The notes: a model not told the origin generated them from the sequence alone. DNA of 64,000 nucleotides from Acetobacter sp. 46_36 (GCA_001917135.1 MNTT01000015.1:248001-312000), one strand, 5' to 3'. Positions 26,560 through 36,166 are shown, counted from the first letter of the stretch. Numbers and translations: made by a program.

Positions 26560-27019
26560 AGCCTAGTTTCTCCAAGCGTTCCTTTTTTTCTTCATCGGAA
26601 ACCGTTACTTCAAAATAGCGGGCAGAATCTTTTGTAAAAATATTTACAGTCCAAATATTTTTAGGTAGAAGATACCCGATTTTTTCCGGCCACTCAATCA
26701 GGTTAACGCCGTTATAGAAAGATTCCTCAATGCCCAGCTCATAAGCTTCTTCGGGAGATTTAAGGCGGTACATATCATAATGATATATCTCAAAATCATT
26801 TCCCTCGTACGACTGTACCAGAGTAAAAGTCGGGCTGGGAACCTCCTGTGCATCGCTCAGATTCTGAATAAAAAAGCGCGAAAAAGTGCTTTTTCCTGCG
26901 CCAAGCGTGCCGTATAGCGCAAAAATGTCCCCTTTTTGCGCCACATTGCTAAAACAGCAGGCTAATTTTTTCGTATCGTTTTCCGTTAAGCATTTAAATA
27001 TTTTTTTATATTCTGTCAT
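26549..27019 (-). CDS. tsaE: tRNA threonylcarbamoyladenosine biosynthesis ATPase TsaE
   Basis: TsaE is the ATPase that supports TsaB-TsaD in making t6A37 in ANN-decoding tRNAs. The 156-residue protein has a P-loop GTLGAGKST at 37-45, then the family signatures EVPSPTFTLVQSYE and IYHYDMYRLKSPEEAYELG. LIEWPEKIGYLLP is near the end. The start at 27019 is chosen because it removes a long unrelated extension that overlaps the upstream nuclease gene. One base separates it from that gene. Confidence 0.95.
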   Translation of the reverse strand: MTEYKKIFKCLTENDTKKLACCFSNVAQKGDIFALYGTLGAGKSTFSRFFIQNLSDAQEVPSPTFTLVQSYEGNDFEIYHYDMYRLKSPEEAYELGIEESFYNGVNLIEWPEKIGYLLPKNIWTVNIFTKDSARYFEVTVSDEEKKERLEKLGYGD

Positions 27020-27020
27020 T

Positions 27021-27887
27021 TTATTTAAACCATGAGCCAAAATCAAAAAAGCCGCCGCCTTTGGAAACAGTTGTCCGTTTGATTGTAAAATCGTTGCGGC
27101 GACGCTTAATGTCGCGCCAGTCTTCCGGTGCATAAAATGTCCCCTGCCATAAGCCGGAAGATTCGCTTTTGGCCTTGGCTTCATAAGGGCGGTAGATGTC
27201 AGATTCTCTCGTATTTGCCAAAGCCCATCCGGCACCGACAAGTCCGGCGCCTATGTCATATTCTCCCCAAACGCATGTAGCCAAATCCTGTCCGTTGGGT
27301 TCTATTTTTAACAAATAACAGTCAATAGGGTTATTGTCTATCCAGCCCCGAACCCATGATGCGGCTTCTTCTCCGCAGTTGTATGAACTTCCGTTGGCAT
27401 CTGAACAAATCTGATCATTATCAGGCGCGTCAACGCCGAACAGACGGACATAGCGCCCGCCTATATAAAAAACATGCGCATGTATAACATTAGCGCTTCC
27501 GCTTATTTTAGGATAAGCCGAAGGGTCAAACCCGGTTTCTCTTTTCTTTTTCTGTTCTTTTCTGGGTGTTTTTTCCTGTTTTGATAAGCTTCGGCTTTTT
27601 TCCAGTTCATATTCCAGCCGGGCATCAATAATTTCTTTTTCTTGTCCAAGCGTTTCGTTATGTGTAGAATATAAAGCGTAAGCCAGCCCTGCTGCCGTAA
27701 GCGTAATCCAGAAATTATATTTGGGAAGCTGCTGGACAATGGCAATATGAGCCAAAGTAATGCCGCCGACAAGTATGCAAAAACCGATGGCCTGCCATAC
27801 TTGTTCCCCGCCGTGGATAAGCCGTGCGCCGATAAATATAAAAATAAGCGCAACGATTCCGCATATAATTCTTTTCAACCAAAGCAT
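27021..27887 (-). CDS. Membrane-anchored thermonuclease (SNase-like) family protein
   Basis: The protein has 288 residues. Residues 1-85 contain three hydrophobic segments, which would anchor it in the inner membrane. A charged linker of Lys/Glu/Arg follows. The C-terminal part from about 145 is a staphylococcal-nuclease-like domain with YVRLFGVDAPD, CGEEAASWVRGW, an LATCVWGEYDIGAGLVGAGW core and YRPYEAKAKSESSGLW. The family hydrolyses DNA and RNA with Ca2+, but the conserved catalytic Arg/Glu set is only partly evident by eye. It lies between batD and tsaE in a leftward run. Membrane anchoring of such a domain is uncommon. Confidence 0.82.
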   Translation of the reverse strand: MLWLKRIICGIVALIFIFIGARLIHGGEQVWQAIGFCILVGGITLAHIAIVQQLPKYNFWITLTAAGLAYALYSTHNETLGQEKEIIDARLEYELEKSRSLSKQEKTPRKEQKKKRETGFDPSAYPKISGSANVIHAHVFYIGGRYVRLFGVDAPDNDQICSDANGSSYNCGEEAASWVRGWIDNNPIDCYLLKIEPNGQDLATCVWGEYDIGAGLVGAGWALANTRESDIYRPYEAKAKSESSGLWQGTFYAPEDWRDIKRRRNDFTIKRTTVSKGGGFFDFGSWFK

Positions 27888-27928
27888 GGCATCTCCACTG
27901 TGTCATTCCTCTGCATATAAAATGCTCT

Positions 27929-29674
27929 TTAATCGTAAAGATTTGGTAAAATCTCTTCTTTTTTGCCTGTGTTTATTTTTTGTTTGTCTGCTTTTTTCAA
28001 AGCAGAGATAAAAGCAGTAGCATCAAAAAAGGTTTCGTTATCCGAATATAAGAGCTGATTAAGCAGATGTAACTGTTGCGAAAAGCCTTCGCTGCCGGAT
28101 TTTTCGGCAATGATATTAAAATTGGCAATATTTTCATCGCCATATTTTACTTTAGCCCATTTCAGCAGAAATTTCTTAGCTGTTTTATAGTCTTTTCTTT
28201 TTATAGCTCTGATAACCTCGTCACGATATATGCGGGCATGATTTTTTCTGCGGCGCATTAACATCAAAAAGGCAAAAGCAAAAAGAACAAAAGAGATAAG
28301 GGCATATAGATAAAAACTCTTACTATTCTTCGGAAGAAATGGAGGCTCGTTTTTTTTCTGCTGCGGCAGAGAATTGATATTATCTTTGCCTGTATTATGT
28401 GCAGAAATTGCAGGAAGCAAAGGTGTTGTTTTTTCTTCAGTCTGTTCTTCAGGGAGGTTTGTATTCGGGGCAATGTCAATAACTTCTGCAGGAAGCGTTG
28501 TTTTTTCAAACAATCCGCTGTTTACATTAAACCATTCGATTTCCTGCTGGGGAAGTTTAAATTTTCCTGCCTTTTCGGGAATATAAACAACATTGATGGT
28601 TGCAGTTGTAACAAGTTGTCCGTCAACGGCAGACATGCTTGTTTCCGGTTTTTCCGGATACTGCTTAAAACCTTCTATGTCAGGAAATTGTAAAGCTGGA
28701 AACATGTCTTCGGGAAGTCCTGCTGCCGTTATGGTTATTTTTCGGCTTAAAGCTTCTCCCGCTTTAAATTGAGTTTGTGAAGACCATTCAGCCTGCATTG
28801 TCAGATTGCTCAAGGGAAGCCATACTCCTGAAAATCCGCTTGGTTTAGGTTTAATGGTAATATTTTGCGGTTTGGTTCTCATGCGGACAGGAACTTTTTG
28901 CCCGAAAGCGTTGCGAAAATCGACGCCAAAAGTCATCAGGTCATCTTGAAAATCAGGAAATCCGAAATCAACGTTTTTAATATAAAAGCCATTGAATAAA
29001 AACTGCGGAACGGCAATTTTGCCGCTTTTAAGGGGAAATGCAGCAAAAACATAAGTGAGGACATTCATGTTTTTTCCGTTTATAACATCTTTTTTGATGA
29101 AAGGCTTGTTGGAAAGAGGCGTAATAGTCCAGTTTTTTTGCGTTTCATCGCTGATGTCAAGAGAACTGCCCTGCAGTCCCAGACTGTCATAAATCGTAAC
29201 CCAAACGGTCAACTGTTGCTGAACATAAGGCGTTTCCGGACTGAATGTCTGTTCGATTTGGAAATACGGCGAATTGGAATTTTCCTTGCTGTCGGGAACA
29301 AAAGCGATATTTGAAACTTCTTTTACTTCAACTTCGGCATAATTTGAACTCAATCCGCCGAGCGTAATCGGTTTTATGGTAATTTTTCCTGTTTTAAGCG
29401 GTTTTAAGCCAATCGTCCACCTTTTGGTTTGTGTCAATGTTCCGTTAATATAATTTATTTGTCGGGCGGCATAATTGGAAACAATCTGAAAATCTTGTTG
29501 CAATGCACTTAAATCGGGATTTTCATCACTGTTACCGTTATAATCAATAGTCAAATTTAGGGTATCGCCCTCCGACATAGCGTTCTTGTCCAAATTAATG
29601 TTTATTTCTGCCGCATGAACGTGGAAAGCAAATAAACAGCCAAAGAAAAAAGTAAACAGGTTAAATATTTTCAT
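27929..29674 (-). CDS. batD: BatD-like oxygen tolerance protein
   Basis: This 581-residue exported protein is the BatD member of the Bacteroides-aerotolerance-type cluster. It has a signal peptide ending AFHVHA. Tandem beta-sandwich domains start with ININLDKNAMSEGDTLNLTI. Near 450-470 a single membrane helix FYLYALISFVLFAFAFLML is followed by an arginine-rich stop and a cytoplasmic helical domain. It starts 14 bases inside the 3' end of batB. BatD probably forms a periplasmic scaffold for the VWA proteins; the molecular function is not established. Confidence 0.88.
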   Translation of the reverse strand: MKIFNLFTFFFGCLFAFHVHAAEININLDKNAMSEGDTLNLTIDYNGNSDENPDLSALQQDFQIVSNYAARQINYINGTLTQTKRWTIGLKPLKTGKITIKPITLGGLSSNYAEVEVKEVSNIAFVPDSKENSNSPYFQIEQTFSPETPYVQQQLTVWVTIYDSLGLQGSSLDISDETQKNWTITPLSNKPFIKKDVINGKNMNVLTYVFAAFPLKSGKIAVPQFLFNGFYIKNVDFGFPDFQDDLMTFGVDFRNAFGQKVPVRMRTKPQNITIKPKPSGFSGVWLPLSNLTMQAEWSSQTQFKAGEALSRKITITAAGLPEDMFPALQFPDIEGFKQYPEKPETSMSAVDGQLVTTATINVVYIPEKAGKFKLPQQEIEWFNVNSGLFEKTTLPAEVIDIAPNTNLPEEQTEEKTTPLLPAISAHNTGKDNINSLPQQKKNEPPFLPKNSKSFYLYALISFVLFAFAFLMLMRRRKNHARIYRDEVIRAIKRKDYKTAKKFLLKWAKVKYGDENIANFNIIAEKSGSEGFSQQLHLLNQLLYSDNETFFDATAFISALKKADKQKINTGKKEEILPNLYD

Positions 29675-31595
29675 CTCTATATCTGTCCTTTACATATTCT
29701 TTTTTTATAAATTCACGCAGTAACCCTCCGGGATCTTCAGGGATTTCCCGATATTGCCTCTGCATCATGATTGCCTCACCGTCATATTGCTCATTTTCGT
29801 TTCCCTGTTGAGCCCTGACCAGATTGACGGACTGTTCCTCTTGTTGCCTTTCTGTTCCGTTATTATCGTTTCCTGGAGTATTTCTGCTCTGGGCTTCGTC
29901 CTCTCCCCCAAGAGTGGCCTCAGCCGGCTGTTGCTTATTTTCACTGTTTTTTTGAGAACTGGTTTTATCGCTTTTTTCAGAATCCGTCTGTGTTTTTTGC
30001 TGTTGTTCGTCAGTATTCGTTTGCGCGTTTCTGTTTTCTTCTTCTGTTTTGGAGGCGGTAGAATTGCCCTGTTCCGTTTTAGGAGAGGCTTCCGGTGTGT
30101 TTTTATCGTTTTGCTGTGATTGGCTTTGACGCTGTCCGTTTTGGCCGGTTTGATTTTGGGAAGACTGTTTTTGCTGCTCCTGCTTCTCTTTATTGTTTTG
30201 CGGCGATGGATTGTTATTTGAACTTTGGTCTTGTCTGGGTTTCTGTTCTTGCGCATCGTTTGTAGAAGGATTTTGCTGTTTTTGATTATCGCCGCACTCA
30301 AGAACGGATGGGTCTTGTTTTGCTTTTTCAAATAATTCATTTATAACTGTAAGATTATATTCGGCATCACTGTTTTTTGCATCAGCCTCAAGCGCTTTGG
30401 CAAAAGCTTCTTTTGCTTCATTATATTTGCACATTTTTGTCAGAATGACGCCTTGGTTATAAAAAGAAAGGCTGCTGTTGGATTTCTGAAATTCTTTTAA
30501 GGCATCTTCAGGCCTGCCCTGTTTGTAAAGGGTTGCTCCTATCCAGTCCGTGTTCTTAAAAAACTTGAGAGCCTGTTCATATTGCCCTTTTTGAAACAGT
30601 CTGAGGCCTTCCTGATCATTATTCAGAAAAAATCCGGCATAAGCCTGCAACGGAAACAACAATAAAACAAGAACAATCATTCCCCGCCGGAAAAACATCA
30701 AAGTGCAAAACAGGGGGATAAACAACAGATAATATCCGTAATCTTCAAAATCAGAACGCATATTTTGGCTGCGTTTAATTCTTTCTTCGTTAATTTTTGT
30801 GATTTCATTGACAAGTTTTTGCGTATTTGCACTTCTAACGCTTAAATAGACGCCGTTTCCGGTATCTGCCAAAACTTTGAGCTTTTCGTTTCCTGAAAAT
30901 GATGTATCAATAACGTGAACTTTGTAATTAAGGGCAGATGCTTTTTTGACGTGTTGTAATGCCAAGTCAAACCGCTGCCCGACGTCGGAAGTAAATAAAA
31001 TAATGCTGCCCTGCGCATAACCTGCGGCTTTAAATCGTTCAATTGCCAAATCAACAGCCCGGTCAAGCCGGTCGCCGTTGTCCGGAACAATGTCCGGTCT
31101 GATTTGCGGCAGAAGGTTTTTTAATAATTTGACATCGTCAGCAATCGGCGTAATGACATACGGTTCCTCCGAATATACTTCCAGGCCGAACTGCCCCTGC
31201 GGAATGTGTTCTGCCAAATCGGAAATCATAAATTTAGCCCGGTCAAGTCTGGAAGGCGTGATATCCGTAAGTTGCATATCCTGCGCCAGACTGAGGACAA
31301 ACATATTCGGATTTTCCACGGCAAGGGAAGGGATTTCCGTTTTTTTCCATGCCGGCCCGGCAGCCGCAATGGCCGCCACGGCCAATCCCGTATAAATGAG
31401 TTTTTTTACGGAAAAATGCCTTTGCCCGCTATTGCTGACCAAAAGAAAATTTAACAAATTTTTATCACAAACATCTGCCCACGACGAAGCATTTCCACCT
31501 GTTTTTAATTTCTTAAAAAACAAAAGCAGAGGAAGCAGCAGAAAAACCAGCAGCCATGGGCGCAAAAAATGAAAATTATGGAATAAATCGTTCAT
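29661..31595 (-). CDS. batB: BatB/BatC fusion: VWA domain, TPR repeats and Gln/Asn-rich tail
   Basis: The protein has 644 residues. An N-terminal membrane segment, a von Willebrand A domain at about 85-270, further membrane helices near 290-335, TPR repeats at about 335-430 (LRLFQKGQYEQALKFFKN) and a long tail rich in Gln, Asn, Ser and Lys follow in order. It therefore combines BatB and BatC. The MIDAS motif DxSxS is not recognisable: the expected position reads SLAQDM before QLTDITPSRLDRAK. The VWA domain may have lost metal binding. It overlaps batA by four bases. Confidence 0.87.
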   Translation of the reverse strand: MNDLFHNFHFLRPWLLVFLLLPLLLFFKKLKTGGNASSWADVCDKNLLNFLLVSNSGQRHFSVKKLIYTGLAVAAIAAAGPAWKKTEIPSLAVENPNMFVLSLAQDMQLTDITPSRLDRAKFMISDLAEHIPQGQFGLEVYSEEPYVITPIADDVKLLKNLLPQIRPDIVPDNGDRLDRAVDLAIERFKAAGYAQGSIILFTSDVGQRFDLALQHVKKASALNYKVHVIDTSFSGNEKLKVLADTGNGVYLSVRSANTQKLVNEITKINEERIKRSQNMRSDFEDYGYYLLFIPLFCTLMFFRRGMIVLVLLLFPLQAYAGFFLNNDQEGLRLFQKGQYEQALKFFKNTDWIGATLYKQGRPEDALKEFQKSNSSLSFYNQGVILTKMCKYNEAKEAFAKALEADAKNSDAEYNLTVINELFEKAKQDPSVLECGDNQKQQNPSTNDAQEQKPRQDQSSNNNPSPQNNKEKQEQQKQSSQNQTGQNGQRQSQSQQNDKNTPEASPKTEQGNSTASKTEEENRNAQTNTDEQQQKTQTDSEKSDKTSSQKNSENKQQPAEATLGGEDEAQSRNTPGNDNNGTERQQEEQSVNLVRAQQGNENEQYDGEAIMMQRQYREIPEDPGGLLREFIKKEYVKDRYRDENI

Positions 31596-32590
31596 TTCAG
31601 GTATCTCCCCGGCAAAAACAACAGAAACAATGCCAAAATAAGGGCAAAAGTCAAAGGAATATAAAACAAGTCTTTTTTCTCCTGCACGATATTGCCCTCG
31701 CTTTTAGCCGGCTCCAACTGGTCAATTTTTGTATATATTTCAGCCAGCGAGTTTACGTCTGTTGCTCGAAAATAGTTTCCTTTTGTTTTTTGAGCCAGCT
31801 CCTTCAGGCTTTTTTCATCGAGTTCGCCATTGCCGAGTCCAAACAGTGAGCCGAGAAAGTTACGGTCGGAACCGACGCCGACGGTATATATTTTTATTCC
31901 CTCTTTTTCTGCCAGGCCGATGGCTTGTGCCATGCTTAGGGAACCGTCGTTATTTTCTCCGTCCGTGAGCAAAATGATAACTTTATTGTTTTTTTCTTTT
32001 TCTTCCCGCAGATTTTTTAATGCCAGACCCAGAGCATCGCCGATAGAAGTCGAATTGCCGGCCATACCTGCATCAGCATTATTCAGAATTTCTGCAACGG
32101 CATTTTTGTCAAAGGTAAGCGGAGACTGTACATAAGCGCGTGTTCCAAAAAGAATTAACCCAAGCCGGTCTTCCGTTCTTTTTTGCACAAAAGAGCCGAC
32201 AACAGCTTTTACGGCTGTCAGCCTGTCAATCCTTTGGGTTCGGGACAAATCCGGTTGCAGCATTGACGGTGATATGTCTATAACGAGCATAATATCTCTG
32301 TTTTCAGCCTTAAGACGGTATGGTTCGCCGACAAGTTGAGGACGTGCGGCAGCAATAACAAGCAGCACCCATAAAGAAAAAAGATAAAGATATTTAACGG
32401 AAAGCCAAGCTCTGCTTCCCAAAGCCGAAAATGCCGTTTGTTCAGATTTTGCCTGAATATATTTGATATCTTTTAAAAAGGGAACTTTTAATGCATCGCC
32501 GTGTACACCCCTGGCTTTGGGAAACAGAAAAAAAACGGCGAAAGGAAACAGCAGCAACCAAAAAAATTGCGGATATTCAAAAGTGGTCAT
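31592..32590 (-). CDS. batA: BatA-like VWA domain membrane protein
   Basis: This 332-residue protein has two N-terminal membrane segments, a VWA domain and a C-terminal membrane helix (FYIPLTFALILALFLLFL). The MIDAS motif is intact in VIDISPSM, followed by LTDGENNDGS. The ATG at 32590 is chosen over one 18 bases upstream because AGGGG precedes it and it forms an ATGA overlap with the DUF4381 gene. BatA and BatB are thought to form a periplasm-facing complex, possibly with a MoxR ATPase. No moxR is present in the window. Confidence 0.9.
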   Translation of the reverse strand: MTTFEYPQFFWLLLFPFAVFFLFPKARGVHGDALKVPFLKDIKYIQAKSEQTAFSALGSRAWLSVKYLYLFSLWVLLVIAAARPQLVGEPYRLKAENRDIMLVIDISPSMLQPDLSRTQRIDRLTAVKAVVGSFVQKRTEDRLGLILFGTRAYVQSPLTFDKNAVAEILNNADAGMAGNSTSIGDALGLALKNLREEKEKNNKVIILLTDGENNDGSLSMAQAIGLAEKEGIKIYTVGVGSDRNFLGSLFGLGNGELDEKSLKELAQKTKGNYFRATDVNSLAEIYTKIDQLEPAKSEGNIVQEKKDLFYIPLTFALILALFLLFLPGRYLK

Positions 32591-33042
32591 AGATTTTCCC
32601 CTATCCATTTTCGGCAGAAGTCTTTCAGGCTCTCAGCATCTTGCGGTACATAGGTTCGGCTGTTTTCTGAACCATTCATAAAAGGGGCAAACTTAAGAAG
32701 TTTTGCTGCCTGGGGGGATAAAGGAGAGGGAGTATGTTGATTTAGAAAGTCAATCCATTTTTCCCCGTAATATGAGCTTGCCTCCGGATATTTCAAAATG
32801 CAGATACGTCGCAACAATTCAGAAATCATAACCGCGGCATAAACCGGGCGTGATGTGGAAATTTCCTCAAGTTCTTTAAAAGCATAACGTCTTTTGCTGA
32901 TTCGGCGCAGTTTTAAAATTATTTTTATAATCATGAAAGCAAAAACACCGGCAGCCAGAACAACCCACCATCCGTATGCTACGGGAAAAAAAGATACGCC
33001 GTCAGGTATTTGTATATCTCTTATTTCCGGCAGATTGTTCAT
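32587..33042 (-). CDS. DUF4381 domain membrane protein of the Bat cluster
   Basis: This 151-residue protein has a single membrane helix near 23-45 (YGWWVVLAAGVFAFMIIKII), a basic segment and a cytoplasmic helical domain. It matches the DUF4381 proteins that lie between the DUF58 and batA genes in moxR-bat operons. Here it is the first gene of the cluster. moxR and the DUF58 gene that normally precede it are absent. A 60-base gap separates it from rppH upstream. Confidence 0.82.
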   Translation of the reverse strand: MNNLPEIRDIQIPDGVSFFPVAYGWWVVLAAGVFAFMIIKIILKLRRISKRRYAFKELEEISTSRPVYAAVMISELLRRICILKYPEASSYYGEKWIDFLNQHTPSPLSPQAAKLLKFAPFMNGSENSRTYVPQDAESLKDFCRKWIGENL

Positions 33043-33102
33043 AATCTCTCCCCATTAATAAAGTAAACCTAACCATAAATTTATGTTAAAAAGTTTCAAA
33101 TA

Positions 33103-33591
33103 TCAAGAGAGCTTTGCAATATAATCTTTTATCAACGGAGCCATTCTTTGCGCAGCAGCAGAATAAGCTTCCTTTTTAAAATCAATAACGTTGAAAACTG
33201 CAAACTCCAGCGTATCCCATTTATAGCGTTTAAATTCAGGATGAGGCATATCTAAGTGAATGTCTTTTTCGTTGCCTGTAAAGTAAAACAAAGAAAAATA
33301 AATATCTTGTCCGTCGTTAAATATGCCTCTTTTACGAAAATTTTCTTTTATCTCGGCAGAAAATTCATACCGCGTAGGTTCAACATCGGTATATACAAGC
33401 TCGACCGAAGATATGCCGGTTTCTTCATAGAGTTCTCTGCACGCAGCTTCTGCCGGTATTTCTCCCGCTTCTATGCCGCCTTGGGGAAACTGCCAACTGT
33501 CGTTGGCAGTTTCGATTCTGCTTCCCAGGAATACCTTGCCGTCCTTATTAAAGACAATAGCCCCCGCGCACGGTCTGAAATGCTTGCTCAC
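33103..33591 (-). CDS. rppH: RNA pyrophosphohydrolase RppH (Nudix)
   Basis: RppH removes pyrophosphate from mRNA 5' ends and so starts decay. The 162-residue length is usual. The Nudix box begins GGIEAGEIPAEAA and ends CRELYEETGI, with the RELxEE glutamates intact. The N-terminal FRPCAGAIVFNKDGKVFLG and SWQFPQGG segments are typical of RppH. It lies 12 bases after ctpA in the alphaproteobacterial order gpmI-envC-ctpA-rppH. Confidence 0.95.
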   Translation of the reverse strand: MSKHFRPCAGAIVFNKDGKVFLGSRIETANDSWQFPQGGIEAGEIPAEAACRELYEETGISSVELVYTDVEPTRYEFSAEIKENFRKRGIFNDGQDIYFSLFYFTGNEKDIHLDMPHPEFKRYKWDTLEFAVFNVIDFKKEAYSAAAQRMAPLIKDYIAKLS

Positions 33592-33603
33592 CGGTTTTCT
33601 CCC

Positions 33604-34893
33604 TTACTTTTCGTCAGATTTGGAATACAGGGCCAGAGCTTTTACCAAATCTAAAGCGCGGACAAGTTGATAGTCAGCCAAATCTTCCTTGCTTTTGCCG
33701 TTTTTCTTTTCATTTCCGGCATCTATGTCGCTGTCGTTTTTCAAGGCATTATTTAAATCGGCCTCGCTGATATTTAAGGTGTAAGACTCAAGTTCTTCAA
33801 TCTTAGCAGGTTTAACCTCAACATCGGGCTCAATGCCTTTCGCCTGAATAGAACGCCCGGACGGTGTATAATATCTGGCTGTTGTCAGGCGCATCGCCCC
33901 GTAATCCCGAAGCGGAATAACGGTTTGAACCGAACCTTTGCCGAATGACTTTTCGCCTAAGATAATTGCTCTGTGGTGGTCTTGCAGCGCACCTGCCAGA
34001 ATTTCGGAAGCCGAGGCCGAACCTTCGTTGATAATGACGACAATAGGCAGCCCTTTGGCAATATCGCCTTCGTTTGCCATATATTTAACCGTATCCGCCT
34101 CATTGCGCGAACGGGTGGATACGATTTCCCCTTTTTCCAAAAACAGATCCGAAACGTCAACCGCTTGGTCTAACAGCCCGCCGGGATTGTTTCTGACGTC
34201 AATGACAATGCCCAGCAGTTTGTTTTTAAGTTTCTTTTTTGCTTTGGTAATTGCTTCGCTGACAGATTTGTCAACATCTTCCGTAAACGAAGAAATTCTG
34301 ATGTAAACAATAGAGTCTTCCTTGATTTCATTCTTAACGGACTGGATTTTGATTTCCTGCCGTTTAATCGTCAGTTCAATCGGTTTGGAGTTGACTCTGC
34401 GTATGGACAGTTTGACTTTTTCGCCGACTTTGCCGCGCATTTTGCTGACGGCATCGTTTAAGCTCATGCCGACTACGGTTTCTCCGTTAATGTTTGTGAT
34501 ATAGTCGCCGGCCTTGATACCCGCTTTTGCCGCCGGAGTGTCGTCAATCGGCGAAACGACTTTAACCAAACCGTTGTCCATGGTAACTTCGATTCCCAAG
34601 CCGCCAAATTTGCCTTTTGTCTGTTCGCTCATATAATTAAAGCTGTCAGCATCCAGATAGCTTGAATGGGGATCCAGCGATGTCAGCATTCCGTTAATTG
34701 CCGATTCGATAAGTTTCTTGTCAGAAACTTCTTCTACATAATTAAGCTTTGCCCGCTCCATAACTTCGCCGAACAAATTCAAGAGTTCGTACGTGTTGGC
34801 ATCATCGTCTTTGCTGGTCGCAGCCCTGACATTTGCAGCGCTTATCATCAGTCCTGCAAATAAAGAAATAAACAACAACTTACTTTTTCCCAT
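33604..34893 (-). CDS. ctpA: Carboxy-terminal processing peptidase CtpA (S41 family)
   Basis: This 429-residue periplasmic serine protease has a signal peptide (KLLFISLFAGLMISAANVRA). A PDZ domain spans about 90-170 (GLVKVVSPIDDTPAAKAGIK). The S41 catalytic core has the serine in NEGSASASEIL and the lysine in GEKSFGKGSVQ. The C-terminal tail is charged. The start at 34893 follows AGGAAAG; an earlier TTG would extend it by five residues without support. In Alphaproteobacteria CtpA homologues degrade or regulate peptidoglycan hydrolases, consistent with the adjacent envC gene. Confidence 0.95.
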   Translation of the reverse strand: MGKSKLLFISLFAGLMISAANVRAATSKDDDANTYELLNLFGEVMERAKLNYVEEVSDKKLIESAINGMLTSLDPHSSYLDADSFNYMSEQTKGKFGGLGIEVTMDNGLVKVVSPIDDTPAAKAGIKAGDYITNINGETVVGMSLNDAVSKMRGKVGEKVKLSIRRVNSKPIELTIKRQEIKIQSVKNEIKEDSIVYIRISSFTEDVDKSVSEAITKAKKKLKNKLLGIVIDVRNNPGGLLDQAVDVSDLFLEKGEIVSTRSRNEADTVKYMANEGDIAKGLPIVVIINEGSASASEILAGALQDHHRAIILGEKSFGKGSVQTVIPLRDYGAMRLTTARYYTPSGRSIQAKGIEPDVEVKPAKIEELESYTLNISEADLNNALKNDSDIDAGNEKKNGKSKEDLADYQLVRALDLVKALALYSKSDEK

Positions 34894-34914
34894 TTTCTTT
34901 CCTATCAATAAAGT

Positions 34915-36159
34915 TTAACCGGCAATCCATGGCGCGGGGTTAATTGGATGCCTGTCTTTCCGTATCTCGACATACAGCTTTGCATTACTGCTGTCGGGCA
35001 TGGTACCAACCGGTTCTCCGGCCAGAAGCATTTGCCCCGGTTCGCAGTCGATAACGCCCAAACCGGCAAGCAGAGACAGGTATCCGTCTCCATGTTCTAC
35101 TATAATAATATTACCATATCCTTTAAATGGGCCGGAAAAAATGACCGTTCCGTCGTATGGTGCGATAACCTGCGCTTCCGGGCGAGTTTTGTAAACAATT
35201 CCTTTGGAGGTTACGCCTTTGGAAAGCATTTGCCCGTATTCCGTTATGACCGTTCCCCTGACTGGTCGCGACAGCGAACCTTTGGCTTTTGCAAACCTGC
35301 CGCCCTTAGCTTGTTTTTTTATGTCTTCGTGTTCTTTTGTACTGATAACGTGCGGCGTTTTTTGCCGTTTTAATTCTTCCTGTCGTTTCAAAGCCGCAAG
35401 TCTTTCTGCCTCTTCCTGTTTTTTGCGGGCAAGTTCTTTCTGTCGCTCCAGTTCATCAAGCAAATCCCGCAGGTTTTTTGCTTTGGAAGAAAGATTTTCC
35501 GCCAATTTCTGCGTTTCGGCGCCTTTTGTTTCCAACACCTTGCGCATACCGGCTTTTTTCTTCATCAGCGTTCTCATTTCTGCCTGTTGCTTTTCCAGCA
35601 GTTCCTGTCTTTTCTTCGTTTCCGCGACAGTTTCTTCGACTTTTTTCTTCTGCTGGTAAACGCTGTCCAAATCTGTTTTGAGTTTTGAAGACTTTTCGTT
35701 CAAAAAAGGCACCGTTTCCCGGAGAAGAATGGCGCTTCTTATAATATCCACCGGCGAAAGCGGTTGTAAAATGACCGCTTCCGACGGGTTAAGCGACATA
35801 TTTTGCAGCGAAGCCAGCGTTTGTACCAAAGAATTGTTTTCTTTCGCAAAAGCTGCTTCTTTGGTTGCCAAATCCTCTTTCAATGCCGCTAGTTTGTTTT
35901 CCAGTTCGGACATTTTGTCCTCATTGTTCTGGATTTTTTGTGCCAGTCCGATAACAGTCTTGTCAATCTTGGACAATTCCAGATTGAGCTGTAGCGCCTG
36001 TGCCTGCAATTTTCTGGATTCTATCGTTTTCTTTTTGGCTTCAGCTTCTATCCTCTTGACATCGCTTTCGGATATATCTTTGGCATAACCCGAATTCCCG
36101 CTCGGGCAATTCAGGACAAAAGCTGTCAACGCTATGCCAAAGAATAATATCCGTTTCAT
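34915..36159 (-). CDS. envC: Murein hydrolase activator EnvC (degenerate LytM/M23)
   Basis: This 414-residue periplasmic protein has a signal peptide, a long coiled coil at about 25-260 and a C-terminal LytM domain. The metal ligands of active M23 peptidases are missing. The usual HxGxD site reads SKGIVY, and the usual AHL motif reads AGLG after VEHGDGYLSLL. This matches EnvC, which activates amidases rather than cutting peptidoglycan itself. ATG 36159 is preferred over the preceding TTG. It lies 7 bases after gpmI in a conserved cluster. Confidence 0.92.
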   Translation of the reverse strand: MKRILFFGIALTAFVLNCPSGNSGYAKDISESDVKRIEAEAKKKTIESRKLQAQALQLNLELSKIDKTVIGLAQKIQNNEDKMSELENKLAALKEDLATKEAAFAKENNSLVQTLASLQNMSLNPSEAVILQPLSPVDIIRSAILLRETVPFLNEKSSKLKTDLDSVYQQKKKVEETVAETKKRQELLEKQQAEMRTLMKKKAGMRKVLETKGAETQKLAENLSSKAKNLRDLLDELERQKELARKKQEEAERLAALKRQEELKRQKTPHVISTKEHEDIKKQAKGGRFAKAKGSLSRPVRGTVITEYGQMLSKGVTSKGIVYKTRPEAQVIAPYDGTVIFSGPFKGYGNIIIVEHGDGYLSLLAGLGVIDCEPGQMLLAGEPVGTMPDSSNAKLYVEIRKDRHPINPAPWIAG

Positions 36160-36166
36160 CAAAACC

